DNA from: Saccharothrix longispora
GTDB lineage: Bacteria > Actinomycetota > Actinomycetes > Mycobacteriales > Pseudonocardiaceae
Direction: 5' to 3'
Length of the DNA stretch: 64,000 nt
NCBI RefSeq assembly: GCF_030852425.1
Contig: NZ_NSDM01000014.1
Coordinates: 124,001 to 188,000, forward strand
Shown here: piece after piece, positions 35,615 to 44,051 of the stretch
How the letters are laid out: every line of letters starts with the position of its first letter
Position numbering within the stretch: the stretch's first letter is position 1
Program-made: the position numbers and the translations under genes
The notes under the pieces: generated by a model
The model's database searches: none
What the model was told of the DNA's origin: nothing
The model's input: only the letters and a program-made list of their open reading frames with translations

Positions 35615-36829
35615 GTGAACAGGGCTACCAAGGACAGCAGGGTCCGCAAGCCGCGCTTGGGCCGGCGGATGGGTGTCGCGGCGCTGACAGCCGTGCTGGT
35701 GACCGGCAGCGCCGTGCCTCAGGCCACGGCCGGGCCGGATCGCCCAGAGCTGCGGCAGGCGGTGCAGGCGTTCGTCGACGCCGGTTTCGCCGGGGTGCAG
35801 GTGCGCGTGCACGACGAGCGGGGTGACTGGATCACCGGCGCCGGGGTGCGCGAGCTGGGCAAGTCGGCGAAGCCGCCGACGAACGGCCGGTTCCGGATCG
35901 GCAGCGCCACCAAGACCTTCACCGCGACCCTGCTGCTGCAACTGGTGGCCGAGGGCCGGATCGGGCTGGACGCCCCGGTGGCCGACCACCTGCCCGGGTT
36001 CGGGTTGGACCGGCGGATCACGGTGCGGATGCTGTTGCAGCACACCAGCGGGGTGTTCAACTTCACCGGCGAGTACCACCCCGACGGAACGGTCGTGTCG
36101 GGGATCCCATGGCAGGGCCGGGAGTGGGTGGACCTGCGGTTCCACACCTACCAGCCGGAAGAGCTGGTGCGGCTGGCGCTGGCCAGGCCGGCGCGGTTCG
36201 AACCGGGGACGGGCTGGAGCTACTCCAACACCAACTACGTACTGGCCCGACTGTTGATCGAGCAGGTCGCCGGCCGCCCCTACGCCGAGGAGATGCGGCG
36301 GCGGATCCTGCGGCCACTCGGGCTGCGCGGCACCGTGACGCCCGGCGCCTCCCCGGAGATCCCCGGGCCGCACGCCCGCGGCTACCACCGGTACGAGGAC
36401 GGCGGCCAGTGGAAGACGGTCGACGTCACCCGCCAGAACCCCTCCTGGATCTCCAGCGCCGGTGACATGATCTCGACCACCAAGGACCTGCACACGTTCT
36501 TCTCCGCGTTGCAGAGCGGCAAGCTCCTCCCGGCGCCGCTGCTGGCCGAGATGCGCACACCGCATCCCGGGAGTGAGGGATTCTTCGGCCGCTACGGACT
36601 CGGGCTGTACGTGCAGGACACCGGCCCGGACTGCGTTGGCACCCTGCTCAACCACAACGGCAGCGTCAACGGCTACGCGGCGCTGATGTACAGCACACCC
36701 GACGGCAGCAGCACCCTGACCGCCTCGATCACCACCGGCGACGCCGCGACCAACCCGACGACCGAGTTCCCTCGCTTGCTGACCGGACTGCTCGACGCGG
36801 TGTTCTGCGGCGAGCGGGCCGCCCGCTGA
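35615..36829 (+). CDS. Secreted serine hydrolase, beta-lactamase/D-Ala-D-Ala carboxypeptidase family
   Basis: 404 residues from GTG 35615 (GGGGG 7 bp upstream; the longer open frame lacks a ribosome site). Twin-Arg-like basic start and signal sequence (LGRRMGVAALTAVLVTGSAV, AxA at PQATAG). Serine penicillin-recognising fold with catalytic SxxK in RFRIGSATKTFTA (Ser97-Lys100), YxN in TGWSYSNTNY, and the third motif HNGSVNGY (HxG). Such enzymes are DD-peptidases, esterases or beta-lactam-interacting hydrolases in the envelope. The C-terminus is simple, with no transmembrane anchor. Monocistronic. Confidence 0.85.
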   Translation: MNRATKDSRVRKPRLGRRMGVAALTAVLVTGSAVPQATAGPDRPELRQAVQAFVDAGFAGVQVRVHDERGDWITGAGVRELGKSAKPPTNGRFRIGSATKTFTATLLLQLVAEGRIGLDAPVADHLPGFGLDRRITVRMLLQHTSGVFNFTGEYHPDGTVVSGIPWQGREWVDLRFHTYQPEELVRLALARPARFEPGTGWSYSNTNYVLARLLIEQVAGRPYAEEMRRRILRPLGLRGTVTPGASPEIPGPHARGYHRYEDGGQWKTVDVTRQNPSWISSAGDMISTTKDLHTFFSALQSGKLLPAPLLAEMRTPHPGSEGFFGRYGLGLYVQDTGPDCVGTLLNHNGSVNGYAALMYSTPDGSSTLTASITTGDAATNPTTEFPRLLTGLLDAVFCGERAAR

Positions 36830-36994
36830 CGGTGACCGGGTCCCGCTGCGCCCACGTGAGGCGCCACCCCCTCCGCACGCGGAGCTTGTCCGCCAGCGCT
36901 ATGCAGCTTTACTGATGCCGCATCAGGCAACGTTCGCCCTGTCGTGACACGCCGCTCGGGCTCTGTTCCGGGCGGTGCGTGTCCGTCAGGCTGG

Positions 36995-37231
36995 ACGGGT
37001 GGCAGATCGCGTGCGTGTCCGTGAGATCGATGACGACGAGGGCGGGCGCCCGCTGCGGATCGTCCGCCGGGTACCGGGTCTGTGGTGACCTGGCGGCGGG
37101 CGCTGATGGTGCTGTTGTCCGCCCAGGGCATGCCGGTGGCGAAGATCACCGACGTGACGTTCACCAGCGCGGACCGGGTCACGGGACGTGATCCACGACT
37201 TCAACACCGACGGTTTCGACTCGCTGCGCGA
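36995..37231 (+). pseudogene. IS630-type transposase, N-terminal remnant
   Basis: The sequence reads VADRVRVREIDDDEGGRPLR, IVRR, then in a second frame VTWRRALMVLLSAQGMPVAK, ITDVTFTSADRV and in a third RDVIHDFNTDGFDSL. This is the HTH part of an IS630 transposase split by two frameshifts. Confidence 0.6.
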
Positions 37232-37423
37232 GAACCGATTGATGACAAGGGGCACCGTCCCGCGCCGGCACCGACGCCTGGTCGCGAAGAAGTGGACTAC
37301 CCGAACCGGACCGGGCGACCGCCGGTCGACGATGCTGTCGTGGCGCCGATCGAGCGCATGGCCCAGGAGAACGTCAACTGGGACTACCGCAGAATCCAGG
37401 GCGAACTGCTCAAGCCCGGCCAC
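37232..37423 (+). pseudogene. rve family B transposase, internal fragment
   Basis: MTRGTVPRRHRRLVAKKW in one frame, then DYPNRTGRPPVDDAVVAPIE, RMAQENVNWDYRRIQGELLK in another. It matches about 47400-47580 of the intact element (VTPGTVLRWHRRLVQKKW; ERMAQENAGWGYRRIQGELL). It joins directly to the IS630 scrap on the left and a GH15 scrap on the right. Confidence 0.65.
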
Positions 37424-37752
37424 CAGGCCGAGCGCCGCGCCCAGGCGGGCTCGTACTGGTCGGACTGGCCGGCCACGCTCGAGGTGCCCGCCGTCGAACC
37501 GGACCTCGTCGTGCGCTCCGCCCTGACGCTGAAGGGCCTCGTGCACCACGACACCGGCGCGATCATGGCCGCCGCGACCACCTCCCTCCCGGAGGAGCTG
37601 GGCGACATCCGCAACTGGCACCACCTGCACTGCTGGCTGCGCCACACCACGTCAGGACTCCTCGACCTCCTTCAGGAAGCAGCACGAACGGTGCCAACCA
37701 AGCAGGGCGATATAGTCGTGCAGCAACCGCGAGTCGCCTTCAGTCCAACTTG
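37424..37752 (+). pseudogene. GH15 glucoamylase/trehalase-family fragment
   Basis: Reads WSDWPATLEVPAVEPDLVVR, SALTLKGLVHHDTGAIMAAA, TTSLPEELGDIRNWHHLHCW, LRHTTSGL. In GH15 proteins the consensus is VxRSALxLKxLxxxxTGAIxAA-PTTSLPExxGGxRNWDYRYCW, so the family is clear. The motif RNWDYRYCWLRD is degraded and similarity ends by about 37670. N- and C-parts are missing. Confidence 0.65.
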
Positions 37753-38264
37753 AAGAGACGACCACTTGACCAACCGATATGTTGCAGACTCCTCCCCCAG
37801 AATCGCCCAAATCATGACCTGACCTGCGTAAACACTAAATCGGCAGGTGGCGACGGCGCAGTTGAACGCACTTCAATGCACCCCACTCCGGTTCATTCAA
37901 GTTGAATTCTCCCAATTTCCTCCCATCTTCCTCCCACGGCAGGCTTGTGTCGACCGCCACCACCGTCGAACGCATGTGCGCAAATCAAGTGCCAGAGTTG
38001 CCCCCGGCACCGAGAGTGCTGCGACCACGACCTCTCCCCCACTGACACAGCTTGATCAACAAGCCCAGCGCTGCGGCAGCCAACTCACAGGCCAGACCAA
38101 GGATGCCGCCTCTTGACACCTCGCAGGATCGCCGACTGGGCCGCGTTGATCGGCTGGCGCCTGTGGCCAGCGCTACCACTGCTGGCAGTGTGAGGCACAC
38201 ATCCCGCGTGATTCGTCCGGATCCTGGCTCGGGATGCAGTCGCAAGGCGCAGGAGTGGCCGCGC
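37753..38264. other. Low-GC stretch with TTGAA dyads, no clear gene
   Basis: About 500 bp; the lines 37741-37920 are only about half G+C, against a much higher local mean. Two inverted repeats of the same half-site occur: TTGAACGCACTTCAA (37862-37876) and ATTCAAGTTGAAT (37895-37907). No credible coding frame. Foreign origin or a regulatory region of a lost gene are both possible. Confidence 0.4.
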
Positions 38265-38490
38265 AGCGTCGCCGAGGACAGGCTGCGCTGCCACTCCAAA
38301 CCCACGAACCCCAAACCGGGATGCGTGGTCGACAGCCCCGAGCTGTGCCGCGCGAAGCCCTCGGCGTCCAACGCGCCCATCGCCTCCAGGTACCCCAGCC
38401 CCGGCCGGTACCCGGTGGCCAGGATCAACGCGTCGACCCGCTCACGGCCACCGTCGGCCCAGGCGGCACCCGCGCGCGGTTCGGGAACAC
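38265..38490 (-). pseudogene. Flavoprotein monooxygenase (CzcO-like), C-terminal fragment
   Basis: Minus strand: VDALILATGYRPGLGYLEAM, GALDAEGFARHSSGLSTTHP, GLGFVGLEWQRSLSSATLRG. ATGYRP is the conserved motif before the second FAD-contact region, and GLxFVGLEWQRSxSSATLRGV is typical of FAD/NAD(P) 'K+ transport' flavoproteins. Only the C-terminus is present, and it lies just after the methyltransferase stop. Confidence 0.65.
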
Positions 38491-38585
38491 TCCTGGAGAT
38501 GTGGCTGGCTCGGAGTGCGACGAACGCGGTCGGACCGGTCCGTTCACGCGGACGGCCCGATCCGCGGAAGGGCTCGGCGGCGGGG

Positions 38586-39530
38586 TCACCGCTCCGCGCG
38601 GCGGTGATCGACGCTGGTGTAGTGCAGGAACTGGAACAGCCCTGGTCGCCGGGGCAGTGCGGCGGCGGTGTCCACCAGGCGCAGGCCGGTCGTGCGAGCG
38701 GCGGTCCGCGGATCGAGCAGGACCGGGGTGTGACCGAGGACGAAGACGTGCCCGCCGGGCGCCGTCAGGAGCGTCAACGCGTCGAACAACGGTCCGGCCG
38801 CAGCGCGACGGACCACCTCGGCATTGAGGAAGCGCACCACGAGCAGGTCGACACTGCCCGGTGGAAGCGGCGGATGGGCGGCATCGGCGACCACGACGTC
38901 CACCGAGCGGGCGGCGGCGCGACGGACCATCGCGGGGGACAGATCCGCGCCGAGGCACCGGGCGTGCGGCAGCGCGGTGGCCAGGGCGCTCAGGAACGTG
39001 CCCGTGGAGCACGCCGGATCGAACACCAGTGGCGCCGCTCCGGGGAACAGGTCGCGGGCCAGGCGGGTGGCGTGCTCGCGAAGGTGCCGCTCCTGGGCGT
39101 CGAGGCCGTGGACGAGTGCGTGGTCGCCACCCCATGCCTCGGGTGGACAGACCTGCTCGTTCCAGTGGTCGTCGAGGACGGGGAACGGGAAGTCCAACTC
39201 GACGCCGTGCGGGCCGTGTCCGAACAACTCCCGACGCTGCCGGTCGGTGCAGGCGCGGTAGCGGAAGTCGACGCCTTCGCCGTGCCGGCGCAGGTTCAGG
39301 AACCGGCCCATCACCATGTGCGGCTCCACGACACTGAACGGTCCGGGCCCGCCGACCAGTCGACGGCCCAGCCAGGTCCCGTCGCGGCGGCGCAGAAGGA
39401 AGTACTGGACGAGGCTGGTAGGGCAGTTCTCGTGCCAGACGACTACCGCGCCGGGGGCACCGAAGCCCTGGGCGTCGACCAGGTCGCGGACGCGGCGTTC
39501 CCGATCGAGTGCCCGCGAGACGGAGGTCAC
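38586..39530 (-). CDS. Class I SAM-dependent methyltransferase, partner of the YcaO gene
   Basis: 314 residues from GTG 39530. The N-terminal about 140 residues are unusual (GAVVVWHENCPTSLVQYFLL; EPHMVMGRFLNLRRHGEGVD). The C-terminal half is a Rossmann methyltransferase: motif I VFDPACSTGTFLSALATALP, motif II LGADLSP, post-II DVVVADAAHPPLPPGSVDLL, LLTAPGGHVFVLGHTPVLLD. A coding-like stretch continues 5' of GTG in another frame (PYPHIRARFPVIRALRRSGI), so a lost base in the CCCGG near 39533 may have shortened it. It is on the same strand as the YcaO gene 295 bp upstream; together they suggest a modified-peptide or similar pathway. Substrate unknown. Confidence 0.7.
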   Translation of the reverse strand: MTSVSRALDRERRVRDLVDAQGFGAPGAVVVWHENCPTSLVQYFLLRRRDGTWLGRRLVGGPGPFSVVEPHMVMGRFLNLRRHGEGVDFRYRACTDRQRRELFGHGPHGVELDFPFPVLDDHWNEQVCPPEAWGGDHALVHGLDAQERHLREHATRLARDLFPGAAPLVFDPACSTGTFLSALATALPHARCLGADLSPAMVRRAAARSVDVVVADAAHPPLPPGSVDLLVVRFLNAEVVRRAAAGPLFDALTLLTAPGGHVFVLGHTPVLLDPRTAARTTGLRLVDTAAALPRRPGLFQFLHYTSVDHRRAER

Positions 39531-39824
39531 CGGGTATTCCTGACCGGCGCAACGCCCTGATCACGGGGAACCGCGCACGGATGTGCGGGTACGGCATCGG
39601 GTGCCCCCACTCGACCGGTGCGACATCCCGCTGAAGCACTGTCGCGGACAGTGCCCACGGGCAGCGCGCTCCGGCCCGCTGATGGTGTGCTGGGACAGCG
39701 CGCAATCCAGGAGGAGGAAGTCGTGCACGACGCAGTGGGCTTCGAGCGCCGTGCCGGCTTGCGACACGACCGTGTCCGGCCGACATCGAGCCGACCGGTG
39801 TCGTGGCTCGCGGCGGTCAGCGGA
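39531..39824 (-). other. Gap between YcaO and methyltransferase genes with coding-like pieces in two frames
   Basis: A 68-residue minus-strand frame (39561-39767, GTG start, no good ribosome site) reads EAHCVVHDFLLLDCALSQHT then a Cys/Ser-rich tail (HCPRQCFSGMSHRSSGGTRC). A second frame (about 39670-39535) reads VLQRDVAPVEWGHPMPYPHI, RARFPVIRALRRS. Either the first is a precursor-peptide candidate, or both belong to one frameshifted gene. A hairpin, GCACTGTC-GCG-GACAGTGC (39636-39654), lies between. Confidence 0.35.
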
Positions 39825-41135
39825 TCAGCCACCGGTCCGCCTGAGCCGGCGGGCACGGGGCCCCGGCAACGCGACGTGCCCGTCGAGGACGAGGTGGAAC
39901 CGTTCCAGGCCGGGGCAGTGCACGTGCACCGCGGTGGTGCCGTGCGGGAGCGTGACGAGGCGGCCGACAAGCACGTCGTGCCCGGCCGCCAGCAGCCGTT
40001 CGGTGATCTGTCCCCGCAGCTGCGCCACCGACGCGGTCACGGTGTCGCGGCTGAAACGCACCGCGGTCTCGGCGGCGTCGACCACGACGTCGGGAACCTC
40101 CAGCCTGGCGCAGGCGAGCAACCCGGCATGGCGGCCCACGGCGCGGGTGACCGCCGCGTCGTGCGCGAGAAGGTCGAGTCCACGAGCCACCAGCACGACC
40201 TGCACCAACTCGGTGACCGCGCGCAGAACCGCGTGTGCCGCAGACAGGGAGGCGCCCAGGCCGTGACGGGCGACCGCCGGTCCCGACGTGTGCCGGACGA
40301 GGGCGAGCACCACCGGCACGTCCAGGTCGGTGGTCAAGTCGAACAGCTCCACCTCGCCGCCGACCACCTCCTCGGCCGCGACCACCAGATCGCCCAGGTC
40401 CTCCGACAGCAGCGCGCGGGCCAGCCGACGCGGCACCACGGCCCGGTCGTGGACGCAGCGCAGCAGGAACAGCGAGAACGCGTCCCGCTCCACGCACTCC
40501 CCCAGAGCGTGCAGGACCGCCTCGTCCTCGGTGGCGCCGATCGCGCAGCCGGTGTTGACCGAGTACGCCTTCACCCGACTGTAGTCGGTGTCGTCACCGA
40601 CCCCGAGCCGCCACCCGGCCCGGTCGCCTGCGGTCGACCACGGCGCCCACAGGAACAGCGGCACGTCGACCGGTCGGCCATCCCGGGCGCTGGTGTGGGG
40701 AACGGACGCCAGGTGAGTGGAGGCCGTGCGGGCCAGCTCGGCGATCGCCGCGTCGACGGCGAGCGGCCCGGCGGCCACCTGCTCGACCGGCACCGCCCGC
40801 AGCGGCCACTCCCCCACCGCCGCGGGACCGGTGAACGCGTGCTCCAATGCCTCGAACAACGCCCCCACCGTCGCGGATCGCGCGTCGCCCTTGCCCGCTC
40901 CCACACCGCCGGGCACCGCGGCACCGTCGGGCTCGACCAGAGCGGCACGCACCGCGGTCGGCTCGCTCGCCGACAGGCGGTCCAACCGCGCCCGCCAGCC
41001 CAACGCGGCCACCTCGGCGCGAGCCCTGGATTCTGCGTCCTCCAGCGACAGTTCGCGTTCGAGCGGAACACCGGCGGACTGGTCGAGGACACCCGCACGA
41101 GGTGCCCACGACCCGCCGGCTTGGGCAGCGACCAC
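39825..41135 (-). CDS. YcaO-domain protein
   Basis: 436 residues from GTG 41135. The ATP-grasp-like YcaO signature is present: VGAGKGDARSATVGALFEAL with EHAF (residues 78-101; GKG at 81-83, Glu95/Glu98 as Mg/ATP ligands) and NTGCAIGATEDEAVLHALGE, CVERDAFSLFLLR (from 194; Glu213 and Glu216 follow the ExxER rule). Family members activate peptide amides with ATP to make azolines, thioamides or macroamidines, or act in ribosomal-protein thiolation. There is no proline-rich C-tail and no fused E1/RRE domain. The 5' end abuts a family B IS remnant at 41166, so a few N-terminal residues may be lost, but the length is normal for the family. Likely co-transcribed with the methyltransferase. Confidence 0.8.
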   Translation of the reverse strand: MVAAQAGGSWAPRAGVLDQSAGVPLERELSLEDAESRARAEVAALGWRARLDRLSASEPTAVRAALVEPDGAAVPGGVGAGKGDARSATVGALFEALEHAFTGPAAVGEWPLRAVPVEQVAAGPLAVDAAIAELARTASTHLASVPHTSARDGRPVDVPLFLWAPWSTAGDRAGWRLGVGDDTDYSRVKAYSVNTGCAIGATEDEAVLHALGECVERDAFSLFLLRCVHDRAVVPRRLARALLSEDLGDLVVAAEEVVGGEVELFDLTTDLDVPVVLALVRHTSGPAVARHGLGASLSAAHAVLRAVTELVQVVLVARGLDLLAHDAAVTRAVGRHAGLLACARLEVPDVVVDAAETAVRFSRDTVTASVAQLRGQITERLLAAGHDVLVGRLVTLPHGTTAVHVHCPGLERFHLVLDGHVALPGPRARRLRRTGG

Positions 41136-41165
41136 GTCAGTCGTCAGACCGCGCCCCTGCGCCGT

Positions 41166-41330
41166 CCTCGTCTTCGCACCACCGCGACCGGACCAGCCGA
41201 TCACGCAGCCACGCTGCACCTCGATACATCGCCGACCAGTCCTCGGCGGCCTCATCAACGAGTACACACCCACAGCCGCCCAACCGCAGGTCAGGCCATG
41301 TGGCGGACTTTGGAACCCCACAGGTCGGCA
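41166..41330 (+). repeat. Right-end remnant of rve family B
   Basis: CGCACCACCGCGACCGGACC at 41166 through GGAACCCCACAGG near 41328 matches 48140-48289 of the intact element, including the LGGLINEYxPTAAQPQ codons. It truncates or borders the YcaO gene. Confidence 0.7.
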
Positions 41331-41432
41331 CGCAGAGCCGGACCGCGGCGGTGACTCCTGATCCCCGAAGACAGTCGGCGCTCCGCGAGAAGCGAAGGCG
41401 ACGCAGTATCGGACTCCACCGCCCCCCACATG

Positions 41433-41464
41433 TGTAGATGCAATCTATGTAGATCTCATCTACA
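41433..41464 (+). promoter_or_regulatory. TAGAT/ATCTA repeat array with TACAAT box before the AAA ATPase gene
   Basis: TGTAGATGCAATCTA (41433-41447) is followed by the perfect dyad TGTAGATCTCATCTACA (41448-41464). The end of the dyad forms TACAAT (41461-41466), a good -10 box only a few bases before the candidate ATGs (41465, 41468, 41474). This layout suggests a leaderless transcript controlled by a repressor binding the repeats. Confidence 0.55.
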
Positions 41465-42919
41465 ATGATGTCCATGTCGGGTTTCGTGGGCAGGCAGGCC
41501 GAGCTGCACCTCTTGCGCAAGCGCCTCGACCGGGTTATCACCTCACGGGAAGGGGCCGCGATCGCCATCCGCGGACGGCGACAGGTGGGCAAGTCCCGGC
41601 TGGTCCAGGAGTTCTGCAATCGGGCCGACGTCCCCTACTTCTACTTCGCCGCCACCAAGGGCGCGTCCTCGGTCGAGTCGACCACCGCCTTCCTCGCCGA
41701 ACTCGCCGACTCGTCCCTGGCCGTCGGACAGGTCGGTCCGCCCACCGGGGTCACCGGCGGATGGCCCGACGCGTTCCGCGTCCTGGGCGCGACGCTGCCG
41801 GACACCCCGACGGTCGTGGTGCTCGACGAGTTGCCGTGGCTGGCGGAACAGGACGAGGTCTTCGACGGCGCGCTACAGACCACGTGGGACCGGCTGTGGT
41901 CACGGCGCCCGGTGTTGCTGGTGCTGCTGGGCAGCGACCTGCACATGATGGAACGCCTCACCGCCTACGACCGCCCCTTCTACGGACGTGCGGACAACCT
42001 CGTGCTCGGACCGCTCAACCCCGCCGAGACCGGACAGGCCCTCGGCCTGGACGCGGCGGACGCCATCGACGCCCACCTCGTCACCGGCGGACTGCCCGGC
42101 ATCATCCGCAGCTGGCCCCACGCCATGCCAGCTGCCGACTTCCTGCGCAGGGAATGCGACGACCCGGCCGCGCCCCTGTTCGGCGTGCCCGAGTCCTCCC
42201 TGCTGGCCGAGTTCCCCTCCCCCGACCAGGCCCACCGCGTCGTGGAATCGATCGGCGGGGACAGCCGCACCCACGCCAACATCGCCGCCACCGCCGGAAG
42301 CAACCAGGGACAGATCCCCTCCGGAACGCTCTCGCCGCTGCTGCGACGACTCACCGAGGAGAAACGGGTCCTGGCGGTGGACCATCCGCTCTCCACCAAG
42401 CCCGGCAAACCGGCGCTCTACCGGATCGCCGACAGCAACCTGCGCTTCTACCTGCCCATCGGACGCGCCGTCCAGGAACAAGCCCGCCGCGGACGCCCCC
42501 ACATCGGCGCACGCGTCCTGCAACGCCAATGGACCAGTTGGCGCGGACGCGCCGTCGAACCACTCATCCGCGACGCGCTGGAACTCGCCGGACAAGCCGG
42601 CGAACTGCCCTGGCCCGACACCGCCGCGGTAGGCGGCTGGTGGAACCGACAGCACAACCCCGAGATCGACCTCGTCGGAGCCGACCGCTCCCCCGTCGCC
42701 GGCCGCATCGACTTCGCCGGGTCGATCAAATGGATCGGCAGCACCTTCGACCGCCACGACCTCGAAACGCTCCGCCACTCGGCCAACCACGTCCCAGGCT
42801 ACGAGGCAGGCCGCTCCGGACTGGCTGTCGTGGCCCTGTCCGGAGCCGACATCGACACCGACGACGTCGACCTCGTATGGGGACCACGAGAGATCATGGA
42901 CTGCTGGAAAACCGGCTGA
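41465..42919 (+). CDS. AAA-family ATPase with DUF234-like C-terminal domain
   Basis: 484 residues. No ribosome site; ATG 41474 (MSGFVGRQAELHLL) best fits the family N-terminus and could be a leaderless start, while ATGs at 41465/41468 are possible. Walker A IRGRRQVGKSRLVQEFC, Walker B PTVVVLDELPWLAEQ, sensor-like VLLVLLGSDLHMMERL, then TGGLPGIIRSWP, a winged helix (PSGTLSPLLRRLTEEKRVLA) and the C-terminal nuclease-like DUF234 region with NPEIDLVGADRSPVAGRIDF (ExD...). Such proteins occur widely in archaea and bacteria; a role in nucleic-acid or defence processes is suspected but unproven. Single gene, intact, with its own repeat-rich promoter. Confidence 0.8.
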   Translation: MMSMSGFVGRQAELHLLRKRLDRVITSREGAAIAIRGRRQVGKSRLVQEFCNRADVPYFYFAATKGASSVESTTAFLAELADSSLAVGQVGPPTGVTGGWPDAFRVLGATLPDTPTVVVLDELPWLAEQDEVFDGALQTTWDRLWSRRPVLLVLLGSDLHMMERLTAYDRPFYGRADNLVLGPLNPAETGQALGLDAADAIDAHLVTGGLPGIIRSWPHAMPAADFLRRECDDPAAPLFGVPESSLLAEFPSPDQAHRVVESIGGDSRTHANIAATAGSNQGQIPSGTLSPLLRRLTEEKRVLAVDHPLSTKPGKPALYRIADSNLRFYLPIGRAVQEQARRGRPHIGARVLQRQWTSWRGRAVEPLIRDALELAGQAGELPWPDTAAVGGWWNRQHNPEIDLVGADRSPVAGRIDFAGSIKWIGSTFDRHDLETLRHSANHVPGYEAGRSGLAVVALSGADIDTDDVDLVWGPREIMDCWKTG

Positions 42920-43440
42920 ACAGTCCGGCAGCCTGCGCCACTTGAGCGTGCGTCAAGTGACCAGACTCCACCGGGATTAAGCACTCCAGCGACACGGCCA
43001 TGCCCGTCACGCCGCTCGCAGATGGCATGACCACGCCGTCCCTACCCGCGGCACGGCCGTACAGATTGCGCAACCCACCTGCCACACCCACCCGTGGGCG
43101 CGACGACCGCTTCCCACTCCCGACTGGCACCGACGTTGACGAGCCGGCCGCCCGAACCGCCCGGAGCGCCCGGATGCGTTCCCGACGGCCACCCCGCCAG
43201 AACGCGGCCTGCCGTCCGGCTGGGCTGGCGACGAGCCGTCCGACGCAACGCTGCAGCGGTAGACCGACTGTTCCCACACCCGCTGTCCGGCCAGCCCGAC
43301 AGCGCCTCCACCGATGACGGTGGTCAGACTGCACCCTAAACGGGTGCCATCACGCTGACCTGCACGGATGACATTTTCGGCAAGCGCAGCGCGGCAACCG
43401 GGATCCGCTGATTCCGACCTGCAATCCGCCAGCCAAAGCC
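42920..43440. other. Stretch without a confident gene; family A IS end near 43353
   Basis: The plus frame from ATG 43000 and the minus frame to 42894 are open but show no domain or ribosome site. GACCTGCACGGATGACAT (43359-43376 region), followed by TTCGGCAAGC, matches the right end and flank of family A at 1729-1760. It is a decayed IS end with its IS630-type neighbour. Confidence 0.45.
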
Positions 43441-43660
43441 GCAGGAGCAATGGTGTGCCGCTCGAAAGTCATCGTCGCTGGTAGAGCGAGAGCACCACCG
43501 TCTTGAGAGCATGGCCGGGCGATCGTGTCCCTGCTGTATAAGGTGATCCGGAAGTTGCTGTCAGTTCGTCGGTGATGCTGCGCTGCGAGGCGGCGAAGAA
43601 CACCGAACTGTTGGCGCTGTGGCATGAAACGCGGTCTCGCCGGCAACTGACGGTGAAGTT
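43441..43660 (+). pseudogene. rve family C left-end fragment
   Basis: GTGTGCCGCTCGAAAGTCAT at 43451 onward is collinear with 26727-26930: the ATCGTGTCCCTGCTGTATAA stretch, then codons for LRCEAAKNTELLALWHET. Similarity fades before the helix-turn-helix region. The stretch 43661-43894 after it is unassigned. Confidence 0.65.
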
Positions 43661-43894
43661 CGGCACCCCCCATACACGACGCGCTGGTCGCGGTCCTGGC
43701 GGCACGGTCGCATGCCGCGGTCCGCCGCGCCCGGCACCGCGTGGCCACCGCCATGCGCACCCAGCTGCCACCTCGCTCGGCCGATGACGAACGACCCGCA
43801 CTCGCCGTCCTGGGGGCGTGGCGCCAACAAGGCACTAACGGCTCGCTGCGCCAGTACTTTCCCAAGGGCAGCGGCCCGGCCGTCCGCACGACCG

Positions 43895-44045
43895 CGCACC
43901 GCCACGGGCCCGCACCGCGGACGTCTCGCTGCTCGGCGGCTTGATCACCGTCGACGGGAACTCCACCGGCGCGGTCACCACCGCGGGCGCGGTCGAGCCG
44001 GCGAACCTGAAGATCAACGGTATCCCCGTCGTCAACCCCGCGGCC
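43895..44045 (+). pseudogene. Choice-of-anchor-type surface protein fragment
   Basis: Frame: TADVSLLGGLITVDGNSTGA, VTTAGAVEPANLKINGIPVV, NPAADL. It resembles the beta-rich choice-of-anchor P domain also present at the C-terminus of the VWA protein (STIASLRINGI). No start or stop belongs to it. Confidence 0.4.
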
Positions 44046-44051
44046 GACCTC

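Noticed and set aside
39561-39767. Calling the 68-residue frame a RiPP precursor gene outright
   Set aside because: It lacks a ribosome site, and another frame in the same gap also looks coding; the evidence is not enough for a CDS call.
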